NCBI GenBank assembly: GCA_047600605.1
Contig: JASGKK010000001.1
Location: forward strand, 186,001 to 250,000
DNA length: 64,000 bases
From: CAYMZZ01 sp047600605
GTDB lineage: Bacteria; Bacteroidota; Bacteroidia; Chitinophagales; Chitinophagaceae
Reading direction: 5' to 3'
The notes under the pieces are model-generated. The model had not been told where the DNA came from, did no database searches, and saw only the letters and a list, made by a program, of their open reading frames with translations. Position numbers and translations under genes: made by a program. Positions 1 through 8,785 of this stretch are shown here, one piece after another (position 1 is the stretch's first letter; every line of letters starts with the position of its first letter).

Positions 1-2
1 TC

Positions 3-2303
3 AGCCTGTTGCGTGCAGCAGATTCATCGCTGGCAAAAATGGGTGTGGCTGACAAGACTGGCGAATTTCAGTTTGATCAGTTGCAGGAAGGCCGTTACCT
101 GGTTGCCGTATCTGCTGTAGGTCATGAAAAAATCTATTCAGAAGTAGCAACAATTACAGCAGCCGGTAACACCGTACAACTGAATAAACTGCTGCTGGTA
201 CCTGCTGCCAAATCAATCAGCGGTGTAACGGTTACATCCCGCAGACCACCCGTAGAGCAGAAAGCCGGTAAAACAGTTGTAAACGTAGACGCTTCACAAA
301 CCAATACAGGGCTGAATGCGCTGGAATTGCTGGAAAAAACTCCCGGCGTGGCTGTAGACAATGATGGAAATATCAGCGTGAAAGGAAAACAGGGTGTAAT
401 GATCCTCGTAGATGGCAAACCTACTTACCTGAGCGGCGCCGATCTGGCCGCCTTATTGAAAAGTATGCAGAGCAGTCAGCTCGATCAGATCGAGATCATG
501 ACCAATCCCCCTGCCAAGTATGATGCAGCAGGCAACTCCGGCATTATTAATATCAAAACCAAAAAAGGCCTGACCCGCGGTATGAATGGCAACGCCAATT
601 TCAACTATAACCAGGGCTTTTATGATCGGTATAATGGCGGTGTAAATCTTAACTACCGCAATAACAAGATCAATATTTTTGGTGGGTATAATGGTGGTAC
701 CTACGAGAACTATAACCGCCTGAGCATTGATCGTAGTCTCTATGATGCAGATAAAGTAAAGCTGCGTTCAATAGACCAGGTATCGCGCAATCATAATTAC
801 GGCAATTATCATAACGTTAAAGCCGGCGTGGATTATTATTTTAATAAGAAAAATGTGGCGGGCATTGTGGTAAATGCGGGATTCAACAACAACGAAGAGG
901 ATCCACGCAGCAATACCAATATCAGGGACGTAAACGGAAATATCCAGTCAAAGCTCTTAACGCTTTCTGAGAATGATCGTCGTAACCGGAGTCTGACAAC
1001 CAACTTCAACTATAAACATACATTCGACTCCACAGGCCGTGAGCTTAGTGCTGACCTTGATTACCTCTATTACAATAATCGCAGCAATACGCAGCTGACT
1101 ACGCAAAGCCTTAGTGCAAATGATGAAAAGATAGGCGATGACGTGGTCTTGCGGGGGAGAATCCCTTCCAATATCAGTATATACAGTGGTAAAGTGGATT
1201 ACGTTCACCCCTTCAAAAGCGGACTCAAACTCGAAGCAGGTGTCAAAAGCAGCTACGTGGAAACAGACAACCGGGTCAACTACTTTCGTAGCAGTGGGAC
1301 CGATTGGGTGGCTGATGCTCGGAGTAACAATTTTATTTATAAGGAAAATATTAATGCGGTATACGGTATCCTCTCGCGTCAGTTCAAAAAATGGGAGCTG
1401 AGTGCCGGTCTGCGCCTGGAAAATACGAATGCCAAAGGCCACCAGGTAAGCAATGACAGCAGTTTCAACCGCCATTACACCAACCTGTTTCCCAATGTGG
1501 GCATAGGATATAATGCCAGCGAAAAGAACCAATTCAATTTCAGCTATAGTCGTCGCCTCACACGCCCTGACTATGATGATCTGAATCCGTTTACTTATTT
1601 CCTGGATTCACTTACCTATGGCCAGGGTAACCCGTATCTGCAGCCTCAGTTCACACACAACTTTGAATTGAGCCATACGTTCAACAGGTTTCTGACCACA
1701 ACCGTCAACTATACACGTACCAACGATATCATCACCCAGTTGCTGAAACAGAATACGATCAAAAACGAAACCTATCAGACACAGGAGAACCTGAGCACTA
1801 TGGAGCAGTGGGGTATTGCCATGATGGCCAATATACCGGTAAAAAAATGGTGGAACCTCAACCTGTATGCCAATGTAGTAAACAATCGTTTCAGCGGTCT
1901 CTACAACAACGAAGCAGTAGAGGTACAGTACACCAGCTTTATGATGAATGGAACCAGTTCTTTCACCTTTGCAAAAACCTGGAATGCTGAACTGAGTGGC
2001 TGGATGCGCACCCGCGCTACAGAAGGGCTGCTGGTAGCCAATCCAATGGGAGCGCTGAACTTTGGTATTGCCAAACAGATCATGAAGAAAAAGGGTACCA
2101 TAAAACTGGGCATCCGCGATATTTTCTTCACTCAGCAATTCAGTGGTTTTGCCCGCTATAGCGATATTGATGTCAACCTGAAAGGCCGCAGAGACAGCCG
2201 TCAGATGAATATCAGCTTTACCTATCGTTTTGGTAAAGCGACCATCAAACCCGAACGCCGCCGTGGCAATGGTGCCGAAGATGAGCAAAGCCGGGTAAAG
2301 TAA
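3..2303 (+). CDS. TonB-dependent receptor, outer-membrane beta-barrel family (5' end cut by window)
   Basis: Outer-membrane receptor taking up an unknown ligand with energy from TonB. The open frame runs to the left edge, and the first visible residues match the interior of the carboxypeptidase-regulatory-like domain of the next gene, so the signal peptide and first strands lie outside the window. The TTG near position 9 is not the true start. Visible order: end of the CarboxypepD_reg-like domain, a plug domain (about residues 75-185, with LVDGKPTYLSG and DQIEIMTNPPAKYDAAGNSG), then a barrel of about 560 residues rich in Tyr/Asn/Arg that ends in a strand (FTYRFGK) and a short charged tail. 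It resembles the OMP_b-brl_3 receptors of Bacteroidota rather than a SusC, because no SusD neighbour is seen. The ligand cannot be told from sequence. Confidence 0.88.
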   Translation, partial: SLLRAADSSLAKMGVADKTGEFQFDQLQEGRYLVAVSAVGHEKIYSEVATITAAGNTVQLNKLLLVPAAKSISGVTVTSRRPPVEQKAGKTVVNVDASQTNTGLNALELLEKTPGVAVDNDGNISVKGKQGVMILVDGKPTYLSGADLAALLKSMQSSQLDQIEIMTNPPAKYDAAGNSGIINIKTKKGLTRGMNGNANFNYNQGFYDRYNGGVNLNYRNNKINIFGGYNGGTYENYNRLSIDRSLYDADKVKLRSIDQVSRNHNYGNYHNVKAGVDYYFNKKNVAGIVVNAGFNNNEEDPRSNTNIRDVNGNIQSKLLTLSENDRRNRSLTTNFNYKHTFDSTGRELSADLDYLYYNNRSNTQLTTQSLSANDEKIGDDVVLRGRIPSNISIYSGKVDYVHPFKSGLKLEAGVKSSYVETDNRVNYFRSSGTDWVADARSNNFIYKENINAVYGILSRQFKKWELSAGLRLENTNAKGHQVSNDSSFNRHYTNLFPNVGIGYNASEKNQFNFSYSRRLTRPDYDDLNPFTYFLDSLTYGQGNPYLQPQFTHNFELSHTFNRFLTTTVNYTRTNDIITQLLKQNTIKNETYQTQENLSTMEQWGIAMMANIPVKKWWNLNLYANVVNNRFSGLYNNEAVEVQYTSFMMNGTSSFTFAKTWNAELSGWMRTRATEGLLVANPMGALNFGIAKQIMKKKGTIKLGIRDIFFTQQFSGFARYSDIDVNLKGRRDSRQMNISFTYRFGKATIKPERRRGNGAEDEQSRVK

Positions 2304-2336
2304 ACAGATAAGCAACGATACGCAGTTCTGATAAAC

Positions 2337-2370
2337 AAAGGCAGTGTGACATGTTCATGCTGCCTTTTAT
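2337..2370 (+). terminator. Rho-independent terminator after first receptor gene
   Basis: Arms AAAGGCAG (2337-2344) and CTGCCTTT (2360-2367) pair perfectly around a 15-nt loop and are followed by a T-rich run. It lies 33 bp past the receptor stop codon. The large loop lowers certainty. Confidence 0.6.
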
Positions 2371-2568
2371 TTTATTAAGGAGATGACATGATGTAAAAAA
2401 TGTTAAAGCCTTTTCACAGTTATTTTACAATTACCCTCTTTTTTGCCGTTTGTGTATCGGCACGATCTTATTACCCTTTAACACGCAAACTACGAAGCTT
2501 GTCATATTTCGGTGGGAACCGGCATTTTATTGCTGCATATTTACAGTAGAACCCAGCCAAAGTATACC

Positions 2569-5040
2569 ATGAGAAAGAATTTTGTCACCTGTATAGCGGT
2601 GCTGATCGCCGCTATGCCTACCTGGGCACAATCGCCTCCCGGCCGCATTGCCGGCCGTGTGTCTGACAGCCAGCAGCAGCCCCTCGCGGCTGTTACGGTC
2701 AACCTGCTGCGTGCAGGTGATTCTTCGCTCGTAAAAATAGCCCTTAGCAATACCAAAGGCGAATACCTGTTTGAGCAGGTGCCGGTGGGTGACTACCGCC
2801 TTCAACTCACGGCAGTAGGATACGAATCACAATTCTCTTCGCTTGTTTCACTAAAAACGGATAAGAGCCAGTGGGACCTGGAGCCGGTACAATTAAGCCC
2901 GGCTACCAAAGACATTGGAGGAGTGACAGTCACCGCCCGCCGCCCATTTATTGAAAGCAGGATCGATAAAACAGTGGTGAATGTAGATGCTTCGCCCACC
3001 AGTGCGGGATCTACTGCACTGGAAGTGCTGGAAAAATCTCCCGGTATTATGGTCAATAATGATGGGGTAATCAGTCTGCGCGGTAAATCGGGAGTGACGG
3101 TGATGCTGGATGGACGGCAGACTTATTTGTCGGCTACCGATCTGGCCAACCTGCTGCGTAATATGCCGGCATCTGCCATCGATCAGATCGAGATCATGAC
3201 CAATCCCTCAGCACGGTTTGACGCGGCAGGCAATTCGGGTATTATCAATATTAAAACCAAAAAGGGCAGGGCAGGAGGTTTCAATGGCTCCGTGATGGTT
3301 GGTTTTACCAGCAGCTTTTTTACACAGAATGGCAACCTGTATGTGATTCCCAAGACACAAAACAGTTTCAATTTCAACTATCGTAAAAACAAGATCAACT
3401 TTTTCGGTAACTATAATCCGAATGTATTCCGCGGCCGCAACAGGCAGCAGATCAATCGGGTGGTACTTGATGATAATAAAATACCGCAGGGCTATGTGGA
3501 TGTGGAATCACGGTTTCGCTTCGGCAACAATAACCATACACTGAAGCTGGGCCTGGATTATTTTGCGGATAAGAAAAATACATTCGGAGTGGTGCTTACC
3601 GGATTTGACTTTTCCGGTCACCCGCGACCCAATACAAACACCACTACTGCCGATGCGGATGGCAATGTGATCACGGAAATGCGCTCGTTTACCGATAACC
3701 GTATCCGGTTCCGCAATTTCACCAGCAATGTCAATTACCGGCATCAGTTTGATACTACGGGCCGTGAACTCACGGCAGACCTGGACTATGTTGCCTACGA
3801 CAACATATCACGCATGATGCTTAGTACCGATTTTTATGATGAAAACGGACAGCCTGTTGCCAGCCCATTGCTGCTGCGGGGGCGTTTGCCATCTGCGATC
3901 AATATCTATTCGGCCAAAACGGATTATGTGCATCCGCTCAAAGGCGGGGCCCGCCTCGAAGCAGGTCTGAAAGCCAGTTATGTCAATAATGATAACCTGG
4001 TTGATTATACCCGTTGGGTCAACAGCAAGTGGGTACCCGACGACCGCTCCAATCATTTTATTTATAAGGAAAACATTATGGCGGCTTATGCCAACGCCAG
4101 CGGCAAATGGGGTAAGTGGTCGCTGCAGGGAGGCCTGCGTCTCGAAACGACCACCTCACGCGGGTACCAGATTACCAATGATTCCAGCTTCCGCCGCGAA
4201 TTTGTAAACCTGTTTCCGAGTGTATTTGCGAGTTATGCACTTGATCCGAAAAACCAGCTTACACTTTCCTATAGCCGTCGCATAATGCGACCCAATTACC
4301 AGGATCTGAATCCTTTTGTTTTCTTCCTCGATTCCCTGTCGTATCGCCGTGGTAATCCTTTTCTTACTCCACAGTTTACGCACAATATAGAACTGAGCCA
4401 CTCGTTTAAAGGAAAGTTCATTACCACCTTTAACTACAACCATACTACCGATGTGATTGCACAGATCATGCGGCCAGATGGAGATATTGTATACCTGACT
4501 ACGGACAATGTGGCCCGCTACCGCAATATTGGAATAGCGCTGACAGCCCCGCTGACCCTTGCCCGCTGGTGGAATGTTAACCTGTTTGCCAACATCTACA
4601 ACAATCATTACAAGGGCGTGTTCGACACCCGTCCCCTTGACCTGGGTTATACTTCCTTTCTGGTGAATATGACGCAAACTTTTACATTGAAAAAAGGACT
4701 GACACTCGAACTGAGCGGGTTCTACCGTGCCCGTACCATGGAGCAGTTGATTGTAAGTGAGCCGATGTATATGTTCAGCCTTGGCGGGCAAAAAACTGTG
4801 CTCAAGGGAAAAGGTACGGTGCGGCTGAACCTGCGTGATCCGTTCTGGTTGCAGCGTTTCAAAGGGCATGTGCAGTATGATTTGGTTGATTCACGCATCA
4901 GTAATCGTTGGGATAATCGTCAGGTAACTGCCACGTTTACCTACCGCTTTGGAAAATCGACACCACAGAATCAGGCGCCGCGCCGTCGTAACAATGCTAC
5001 CCAGGATGAACAGAACCGGGTAGGCCAGGGAGGCTCCTGA
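2569..5040 (+). CDS. TonB-dependent receptor, outer-membrane beta-barrel family (paralogue of preceding gene)
   Basis: An 823-residue outer-membrane receptor. I chose the ATG at 2569 because it gives a clean signal peptide (MRKNFVTCIAVLIAAMPTWA, cut before Q); the open frame extends 19 codons further up without signal-like sequence. Order: signal peptide, CarboxypepD_reg-like domain (about 28-110, beginning GRIAGRVSDSQQQPLAAVTV), plug (about 120-225, with DQIEIMTNPSARFDAAGNSG), then a long barrel ending FTYRFGKS and a basic, Gln-rich tail. It is closely similar along its length to the preceding receptor, including the plug motif and the barrel strand LNPF..FLDSL, so the pair is a tandem duplication. 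Own terminator follows. Ligand unknown. Confidence 0.9.
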   Translation: MRKNFVTCIAVLIAAMPTWAQSPPGRIAGRVSDSQQQPLAAVTVNLLRAGDSSLVKIALSNTKGEYLFEQVPVGDYRLQLTAVGYESQFSSLVSLKTDKSQWDLEPVQLSPATKDIGGVTVTARRPFIESRIDKTVVNVDASPTSAGSTALEVLEKSPGIMVNNDGVISLRGKSGVTVMLDGRQTYLSATDLANLLRNMPASAIDQIEIMTNPSARFDAAGNSGIINIKTKKGRAGGFNGSVMVGFTSSFFTQNGNLYVIPKTQNSFNFNYRKNKINFFGNYNPNVFRGRNRQQINRVVLDDNKIPQGYVDVESRFRFGNNNHTLKLGLDYFADKKNTFGVVLTGFDFSGHPRPNTNTTTADADGNVITEMRSFTDNRIRFRNFTSNVNYRHQFDTTGRELTADLDYVAYDNISRMMLSTDFYDENGQPVASPLLLRGRLPSAINIYSAKTDYVHPLKGGARLEAGLKASYVNNDNLVDYTRWVNSKWVPDDRSNHFIYKENIMAAYANASGKWGKWSLQGGLRLETTTSRGYQITNDSSFRREFVNLFPSVFASYALDPKNQLTLSYSRRIMRPNYQDLNPFVFFLDSLSYRRGNPFLTPQFTHNIELSHSFKGKFITTFNYNHTTDVIAQIMRPDGDIVYLTTDNVARYRNIGIALTAPLTLARWWNVNLFANIYNNHYKGVFDTRPLDLGYTSFLVNMTQTFTLKKGLTLELSGFYRARTMEQLIVSEPMYMFSLGGQKTVLKGKGTVRLNLRDPFWLQRFKGHVQYDLVDSRISNRWDNRQVTATFTYRFGKSTPQNQAPRRRNNATQDEQNRVGQGGS

Positions 5041-5078
5041 TCATAAAATAAGTTCTTAGTTTTCTCATGTGAAATCCC

Positions 5079-5108
5079 GCCCCGCCTTTCCAGGTGGGGC
5101 TTTTTTTT
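5079..5108 (+). terminator. Rho-independent terminator after second receptor gene
   Basis: GCCCCGCC (5079-5086) pairs with GGTGGGGC (5093-5100) with one G:T pair, loop of six, and is followed directly by eight T. It lies 38 bp after the receptor stop. Confidence 0.85.
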
Positions 5109-5110
5109 AT

Positions 5111-5205
5111 CAGTGGCCAGTGGTCGGTGGTCAGCACAGATCGTCATGTATGGCGGACCTACAGGATATTTGAACCAGTCACCGGCAACTGATCACCGAC
5201 CACTA
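5111..5205. repeat. Heptamer-array inverted repeat (GTGATCA-type family)
   Basis: The left arm at 5119-5134 and the right arm at 5189-5204 are complementary at 15 of 16 positions (AGTGGTCGGTGGTCAG against CTGATCACCGACCACT). Each arm is built from seven-base words of the type GTGGTCA / GTGATCG. The same word family occurs at 22790-22850 and 32607-32665. It sits between the receptor terminator and the yajQ start. Confidence 0.75.
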
Positions 5206-5253
5206 TTTAAACCTTTTCAGTTATTTTTGCCCTTCACCTTCAAATTCATTGTT

Positions 5254-5745
5254 ATGCCATCTTTTGACATTGTCAGCAAAGTAGATGCCCAGGCATTGGA
5301 TAATGCCGTCAACGTTACATCCAAAGAGATCAACAACCGTTTTGATTTCAAAGGCAGCCATGTGGTGATTGATCTTAACAAGAAAGATTTTAAGCTCAAC
5401 ATCGAAACAGAGGATGATATGAAGATGCGGCAGTTGCTGGATGTACTCGTCAGCCGTGCGCATAAGCAGGGTATTGCTCCCGAGGCATTTGATCTTTCGA
5501 AAGAAGGAGCGCAGAGTGGTAAGGTCTGGAAAAAAGAAGTGATGGTGCGCAATGGACTGGCGCAGGAAGATGCCAAGAAAATCGTAAAGATCATCAAGGA
5601 ATCCGGGTTGAAAGTACAGGCTTCCATCATGGATAACCTGGTTCGGGTGACCGGCAAAAAGATTGATGATCTGCAAAGCGTGATCCAGGCGTCCAAAACA
5701 TGGGACCTGGGGGTGCCTTTGCAGTATGAGAATATGAGAGGGTAG
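5254..5745 (+). CDS. YajQ family nucleotide (cyclic-di-GMP) binding protein
   Basis: A 163-residue cytoplasmic protein of the YajQ family, whose members bind nucleotides, in some species cyclic di-GMP, and act as effectors. The ATG at 5254 starts the family's characteristic N-terminus MPSFDIVSKVD; the open frame upstream runs through the heptamer repeat and is not coding. Family signatures are NRFDFKGS, the middle KKEVMVRNGL and the end WDLGVPLQYENMRG, and the length is as expected for full YajQ. It stands alone between two repeat arrays. The ligand and target in this organism are not shown by the sequence. Confidence 0.92.
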   Translation: MPSFDIVSKVDAQALDNAVNVTSKEINNRFDFKGSHVVIDLNKKDFKLNIETEDDMKMRQLLDVLVSRAHKQGIAPEAFDLSKEGAQSGKVWKKEVMVRNGLAQEDAKKIVKIIKESGLKVQASIMDNLVRVTGKKIDDLQSVIQASKTWDLGVPLQYENMRG

Positions 5746-5746
5746 T

Positions 5747-5834
5747 TATAAGTTTTAAGTAATAAGTTTTATGTTTTAAGTAATCGGCTGATTTTCTTAT
5801 ACTTATAACTTATAGCCTACAGCTTATAACTTGA
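5747..5834. repeat. Heptamer array (TAAGTTT / AACTTAT family) in inverted orientation
   Basis: A left part of repeated words TAAGTTT, TAAGTAA, TAAGTTT is followed after a short gap by the opposite orientation (ACTTATAACTTATAG, AGCTTATAACTT). This is the same word family as at 25188-25268 and 25749-25805. It fills most of the gap between yajQ and the L31 promoter. Confidence 0.6.
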
Positions 5835-5840
5835 CAAAAA

Positions 5841-5872
5841 ATTGGAAATATTCGACCTTTCTGCTACCTTTG
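5841..5872 (+). promoter_or_regulatory. Bacteroidota-type promoter of rpmE2
   Basis: The -7 box TACCTTTG (5865-5872) matches the Bacteroidota consensus TAnnTTTG. A weaker -33 element, ATTG (5841-5844), lies 20 bp upstream, the normal spacing. This predicts a leader of about 60 nt before the L31 ATG at 5936, long enough for ribosomal-protein feedback, although no clear structure was identified there. Confidence 0.6.
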
Positions 5873-5935
5873 CCCACTTAATTTTTACAAAACTCTGTAC
5901 GGCAAAATCCGTACAACCTTTAAAATCAGGGAATT

Positions 5936-6188
5936 ATGAAAAAAGGTCTCCATCCTGAAAGTTACCGCCTGGTAGTTTTCAAAGACATGAGTAACGGTCA
6001 TCAGTTTCTGAGCCGCTCTACTGCCGCTACAAAAGAAACTGTAAAGTGGGAAGACGGAAATGAATATCCGTTGATCAAGCTTGAGATTTCAAGCACATCT
6101 CACCCCTTCTTTACCGGTAAGAACGTACTGGTAGATACTGCAGGACGTATTCGATAAATTCAAGAAGAAGTACGAGAAGAAAAAATAA
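5936..6188 (+). CDS. rpmE2: 50S ribosomal protein L31 type B, broken by a one-base insertion near the 3' end
   Basis: Large-subunit ribosomal protein, type B (no zinc-binding Cys pair). The N-terminus MKKGLHPESYRLVVFKDMSNG and HPFFTGK..VDTAGRI are diagnostic. In the frame as given, translation ends at 6157 after 73 residues (GRIR stop). Dropping one base at about 6151-6152 restores the conserved tail DKFKKKYEKKK, ending at 6188 and giving 83 residues, the usual length. The lysine-rich tail contacts the ribosome in this family, so the loss would probably matter. The simplest reading is an extra base in the assembly; real mutation or +1 recoding at CGA-TAA cannot be excluded. Coordinates cover the restored gene. 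Confidence 0.9.
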
Positions 6189-6254
6189 TTACTTAGCTTT
6201 AGAGCTGACTCTGAGCTCAGGCAAAGAGTTTTGTTTTTCATGGCTATACTTTAC

Positions 6255-6284
6255 GACCCCCTGATTCCTCAGGGGGTCATTTTA
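6255..6284 (+). terminator. Rho-independent terminator after rpmE2
   Basis: GACCCCCTGA (6255-6264) pairs perfectly with TCAGGGGGTC (6269-6278) around a TTCC loop, followed by ATTTTATTTT. A strong terminator isolating the L31 transcript from the next gene. Confidence 0.9.
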
Positions 6285-6379
6285 TTTTACAACTGCCGAT
6301 CAGATTCAAAGCAAGGTCATTCAACGGTTTTCGAGTATCTTTCCCCTTAAAATCAGCCGACCCGCAATGGGGCAGTATC

Positions 6380-7558
6380 ATGAACAGAATTCTGTTTACC
6401 GAAGAGTTTTGTCAGCCTGAAAACCTTTATCCTTTTACGCTGACACGCCAGATCCAGGATATCCGCGTAGGTATACTTACCATTCGTGAAAAGTGGGAGC
6501 GGATGCTGGAACTTCCTTCCTTTGACCGTCGTGAAAATGACTATAAAGACCTGGGGCGCGCCATGGATATTGATGAGTGTGTACAGGATGGTAATTGTTT
6601 TATGATCCATGGCAATCTGTTGCCTACTCCTGCATTGATAAAAGCAACCAAAGCGCTCAAAGCCGGTGAATTTCTTTCTGCTGCGGGCGATGCCATTGTA
6701 TACCGTATCAGCAAGAAGGAAATAAAGGATAAGAACCAGGTACGGGTATCACGTGCCGTGCCTTTTGAAGGTGAGATAAAAACCATCCGTTATCCCTGGC
6801 ATATCTTTCAGTTAAATGACTGGGCACTGCGGACCGATTTTTCCCTGCTCACCCATGGCCGCAAATCGCAACCTGTGCCGCGTGGCAGCAAAGCGATCAA
6901 TGCCGGTGAAATATTTATTGAAAAAGGAGCCCGTATCTCTCATGCCATACTCAACGCCAGTACCGGACCCATTTATATCGGTCGCGATGCCGAAGTAATG
7001 GAAGGCAGTATGATACGCGGTCCTTTTGCGCTGGGTCAGGGTGGATGTGTAAAAATGGGTGCCCGCATTTATGGTGCCACATCGGCCGGGCCATACAGCA
7101 TACTGGCGGGCGAAGTCAAAAACTCGGTGATCTTTGGTTATTCCAATAAGGCACATGACGGCTATATGGGCGATTCTGTAATAGGGGAATGGTGCAACTG
7201 GGGAGCGGGTACCACCAATTCGAATCTCAAAAACAATGCGGGTACCGTACGTGTATGGACTCCTGCCGGAGAAATGGAAGCCGGAATGAAATGCGGGGTG
7301 CTCATGGGTGATTACACACGGGCCAGTATCAACACTGCTATCAATACCGGTACTGTGATCGGTGTGTGCTGCCATGTATCGGGAGCGGGACTCACACCCA
7401 AATATATTCCTAATTTTTCCTGGGGCAGCGAAGGAGTAAAAAGATACGAATGGGATAAGGCATTGCAGGATATAGAAGGATGGAAAAAGCTGAAAAACGA
7501 GACATTGACCGACGATGAAAAAAGTATATTGAAGTATATCTTTGATCACCTCGCCTGA
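6380..7558 (+). CDS. GlmU-like putative sugar nucleotidyltransferase with left-handed beta-helix
   Basis: A 392-residue cytoplasmic protein. The N-terminal part (about 1-150) looks like a diverged nucleotidyltransferase domain (starts MNRILFTEEFCQPENLYPFT). The C-terminal part (about 165-340) is a left-handed beta-helix of hexapeptide repeats, as in GlmU and LpxA-type acyltransferases (for example IYIGRDAEVMEGSMIRGPFALG split over two turns). Bacteroidota carry such GlmU-like proteins of unproven substrate; the classical GlmU pyrophosphorylase motif (LAAGxGTRM) is not visible, so uridylyltransferase activity should not be assumed. It is probably co-transcribed with tpiA, 47 bp downstream. Confidence 0.75.
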   Translation: MNRILFTEEFCQPENLYPFTLTRQIQDIRVGILTIREKWERMLELPSFDRRENDYKDLGRAMDIDECVQDGNCFMIHGNLLPTPALIKATKALKAGEFLSAAGDAIVYRISKKEIKDKNQVRVSRAVPFEGEIKTIRYPWHIFQLNDWALRTDFSLLTHGRKSQPVPRGSKAINAGEIFIEKGARISHAILNASTGPIYIGRDAEVMEGSMIRGPFALGQGGCVKMGARIYGATSAGPYSILAGEVKNSVIFGYSNKAHDGYMGDSVIGEWCNWGAGTTNSNLKNNAGTVRVWTPAGEMEAGMKCGVLMGDYTRASINTAINTGTVIGVCCHVSGAGLTPKYIPNFSWGSEGVKRYEWDKALQDIEGWKKLKNETLTDDEKSILKYIFDHLA

Positions 7559-7605
7559 GCAGGCTGATCACTATTTTTTAATTCATAAATAAAAGAAACC
7601 AACCA

Positions 7606-8367
7606 ATGAGAAAACAGATTGCGGCGGCAAACTGGAAGATGAACCTGACTTTTCAACAAGGTGAAAAATTACTGGATGAAATACTGGCTGCCGATATCGC
7701 GCTGAAGCCGCATCAGCTTACTATTTTTGCGGTACCGTTTCCCTACCTGCTCATGACACGCAGCGAAGTGGCCGAATACCCCAATTACTATGTGTCGGCT
7801 CAAAACTGTCACCATAAAAAATCCGGTGCCTTTACCGGCGAGGTATCTGCTGAAATGCTTCACTCACTGGGTGTCAACTACTGCCTGGTAGGACATAGTG
7901 AACGCCGCGAATATTTTGCGGAATCAAATGCCACGCTGGCCGAAAAAGTAAATATTTGCCTCGAAAATTATATCACACCCATCTTCTGCTGTGGTGAGCC
8001 ACTCGATATCCGGGAAGCCGGTACACAAAATGATTATGTGGCATTGCAACTCAAAGAATCCCTGTTTCACCTGCCGGCCGAAAAGGTCACCTCTATTGTG
8101 ATTGCCTATGAACCCATCTGGGCTATCGGCACCGGTAAAACGGCCAGCACAGCACAGGCACAAGAAATGCATGCTCACTTACGTTCTATACTGGCGGGAC
8201 AATACGGTAAGGACATTGCCGATCAAATCTCTATCCTTTATGGCGGTAGTGTAAAAGCTGCCAATGCACAGGAGTTGTTTGCCTCTCCCGATGTGGATGG
8301 CGGACTGGTTGGCGGTGCCTCGCTGCAGGCGGCAGAATTTGCTGCTATTATCCGCGCATTAAAGTAA
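7606..8367 (+). CDS. tpiA: Triosephosphate isomerase
   Basis: A 253-residue TIM-barrel enzyme of glycolysis that interconverts dihydroxyacetone phosphate and glyceraldehyde 3-phosphate. The catalytic Lys is in AANWKMN (residues 8-14), the catalytic His in VGHSERREYF, and the catalytic Glu in AYEPIWAIGTG. The phosphate-binding loops are YGGSVKAAN and GGLVGGASL. Length is normal. It follows the GlmU-like gene by 47 bp, and the next small gene starts directly after its stop, so the three may form one transcript. Confidence 0.97.
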   Translation: MRKQIAAANWKMNLTFQQGEKLLDEILAADIALKPHQLTIFAVPFPYLLMTRSEVAEYPNYYVSAQNCHHKKSGAFTGEVSAEMLHSLGVNYCLVGHSERREYFAESNATLAEKVNICLENYITPIFCCGEPLDIREAGTQNDYVALQLKESLFHLPAEKVTSIVIAYEPIWAIGTGKTASTAQAQEMHAHLRSILAGQYGKDIADQISILYGGSVKAANAQELFASPDVDGGLVGGASLQAAEFAAIIRALK

Positions 8368-8784
8368 TTGGCCAAAGCACCTTATTATATCATCTTTACA
8401 CTCAGGAACCAGGCAATGCTTGGTTTCCTGAATGTAAGGGTAGTGGTCAACAATAAGGAGATCTATCCGCTCACTGCCAAAGAGCCGGTACTCATTCCCC
8501 TCTATTCCGATAGCCCCCGTATCGTGCTGACCGATGGCTATCATATCAGCAAACCGCTGCAACTGACCTATAAGCGTCCGGGTTATTTCAATTTTGAAGT
8601 GGTATGTGCCATTGATGACCTGCAGTTATGGGCAGGCTTCCTGGTCATGGCGGTATTATACCTGCTGGGGTTTCTGACAGGTTTCTTTTTTCTGAAAATA
8701 CTCAGCTTTGCTCCTTTAGTGGTTCTGCTGTTTTATTATTATGGGCGCAGGCGCAGTTTTCTGCAGCTGCGACGTGCTAAATAG
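8368..8784 (+). CDS. Small membrane protein, unknown function
   Basis: Not recognised. A protein of 138 residues if it starts at the TTG that abuts the tpiA stop codon, or 122 residues from the ATG at 8416. The first 85 residues look like a small beta-sandwich (LNVRVVVNNKEIYPL, LTYKRPGYFNFEV). Then come two hydrophobic helices (about 91-125, LWAGFLVMAVLYLLGFLTGF and LSFAPLVVLLFYYYG) and a basic end. Zero spacing to tpiA suggests translational coupling. The stop lies one base before the end of the convergent glycosyltransferase gene. Function unknown. Confidence 0.6.
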   Translation: MAKAPYYIIFTLRNQAMLGFLNVRVVVNNKEIYPLTAKEPVLIPLYSDSPRIVLTDGYHISKPLQLTYKRPGYFNFEVVCAIDDLQLWAGFLVMAVLYLLGFLTGFFFLKILSFAPLVVLLFYYYGRRRSFLQLRRAK

Positions 8785-8785
8785 A

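Noticed and set aside
9..60. TTG at position 9 as true start of the first receptor
   Set aside because: The preceding two codons continue the homology with the paralogue (SLLRA against NLLRA), so the gene starts outside the window.
957..1532. Long minus-strand open frame inside the first receptor gene (and similar antisense frames in the GMC, pyk, pfkA and kinase genes)
   Set aside because: The translations show no family pattern, no signal peptide and no start context, and they lie fully inside well-supported genes. They are shadow frames.
5936..6188. Programmed +1 frameshifting of rpmE2 as in prfB
   Set aside because: No Shine-Dalgarno element, no slippery CTT codon, and three other genes in the window carry similar one-base insertions without recoding signals. 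Error or mutation is simpler.
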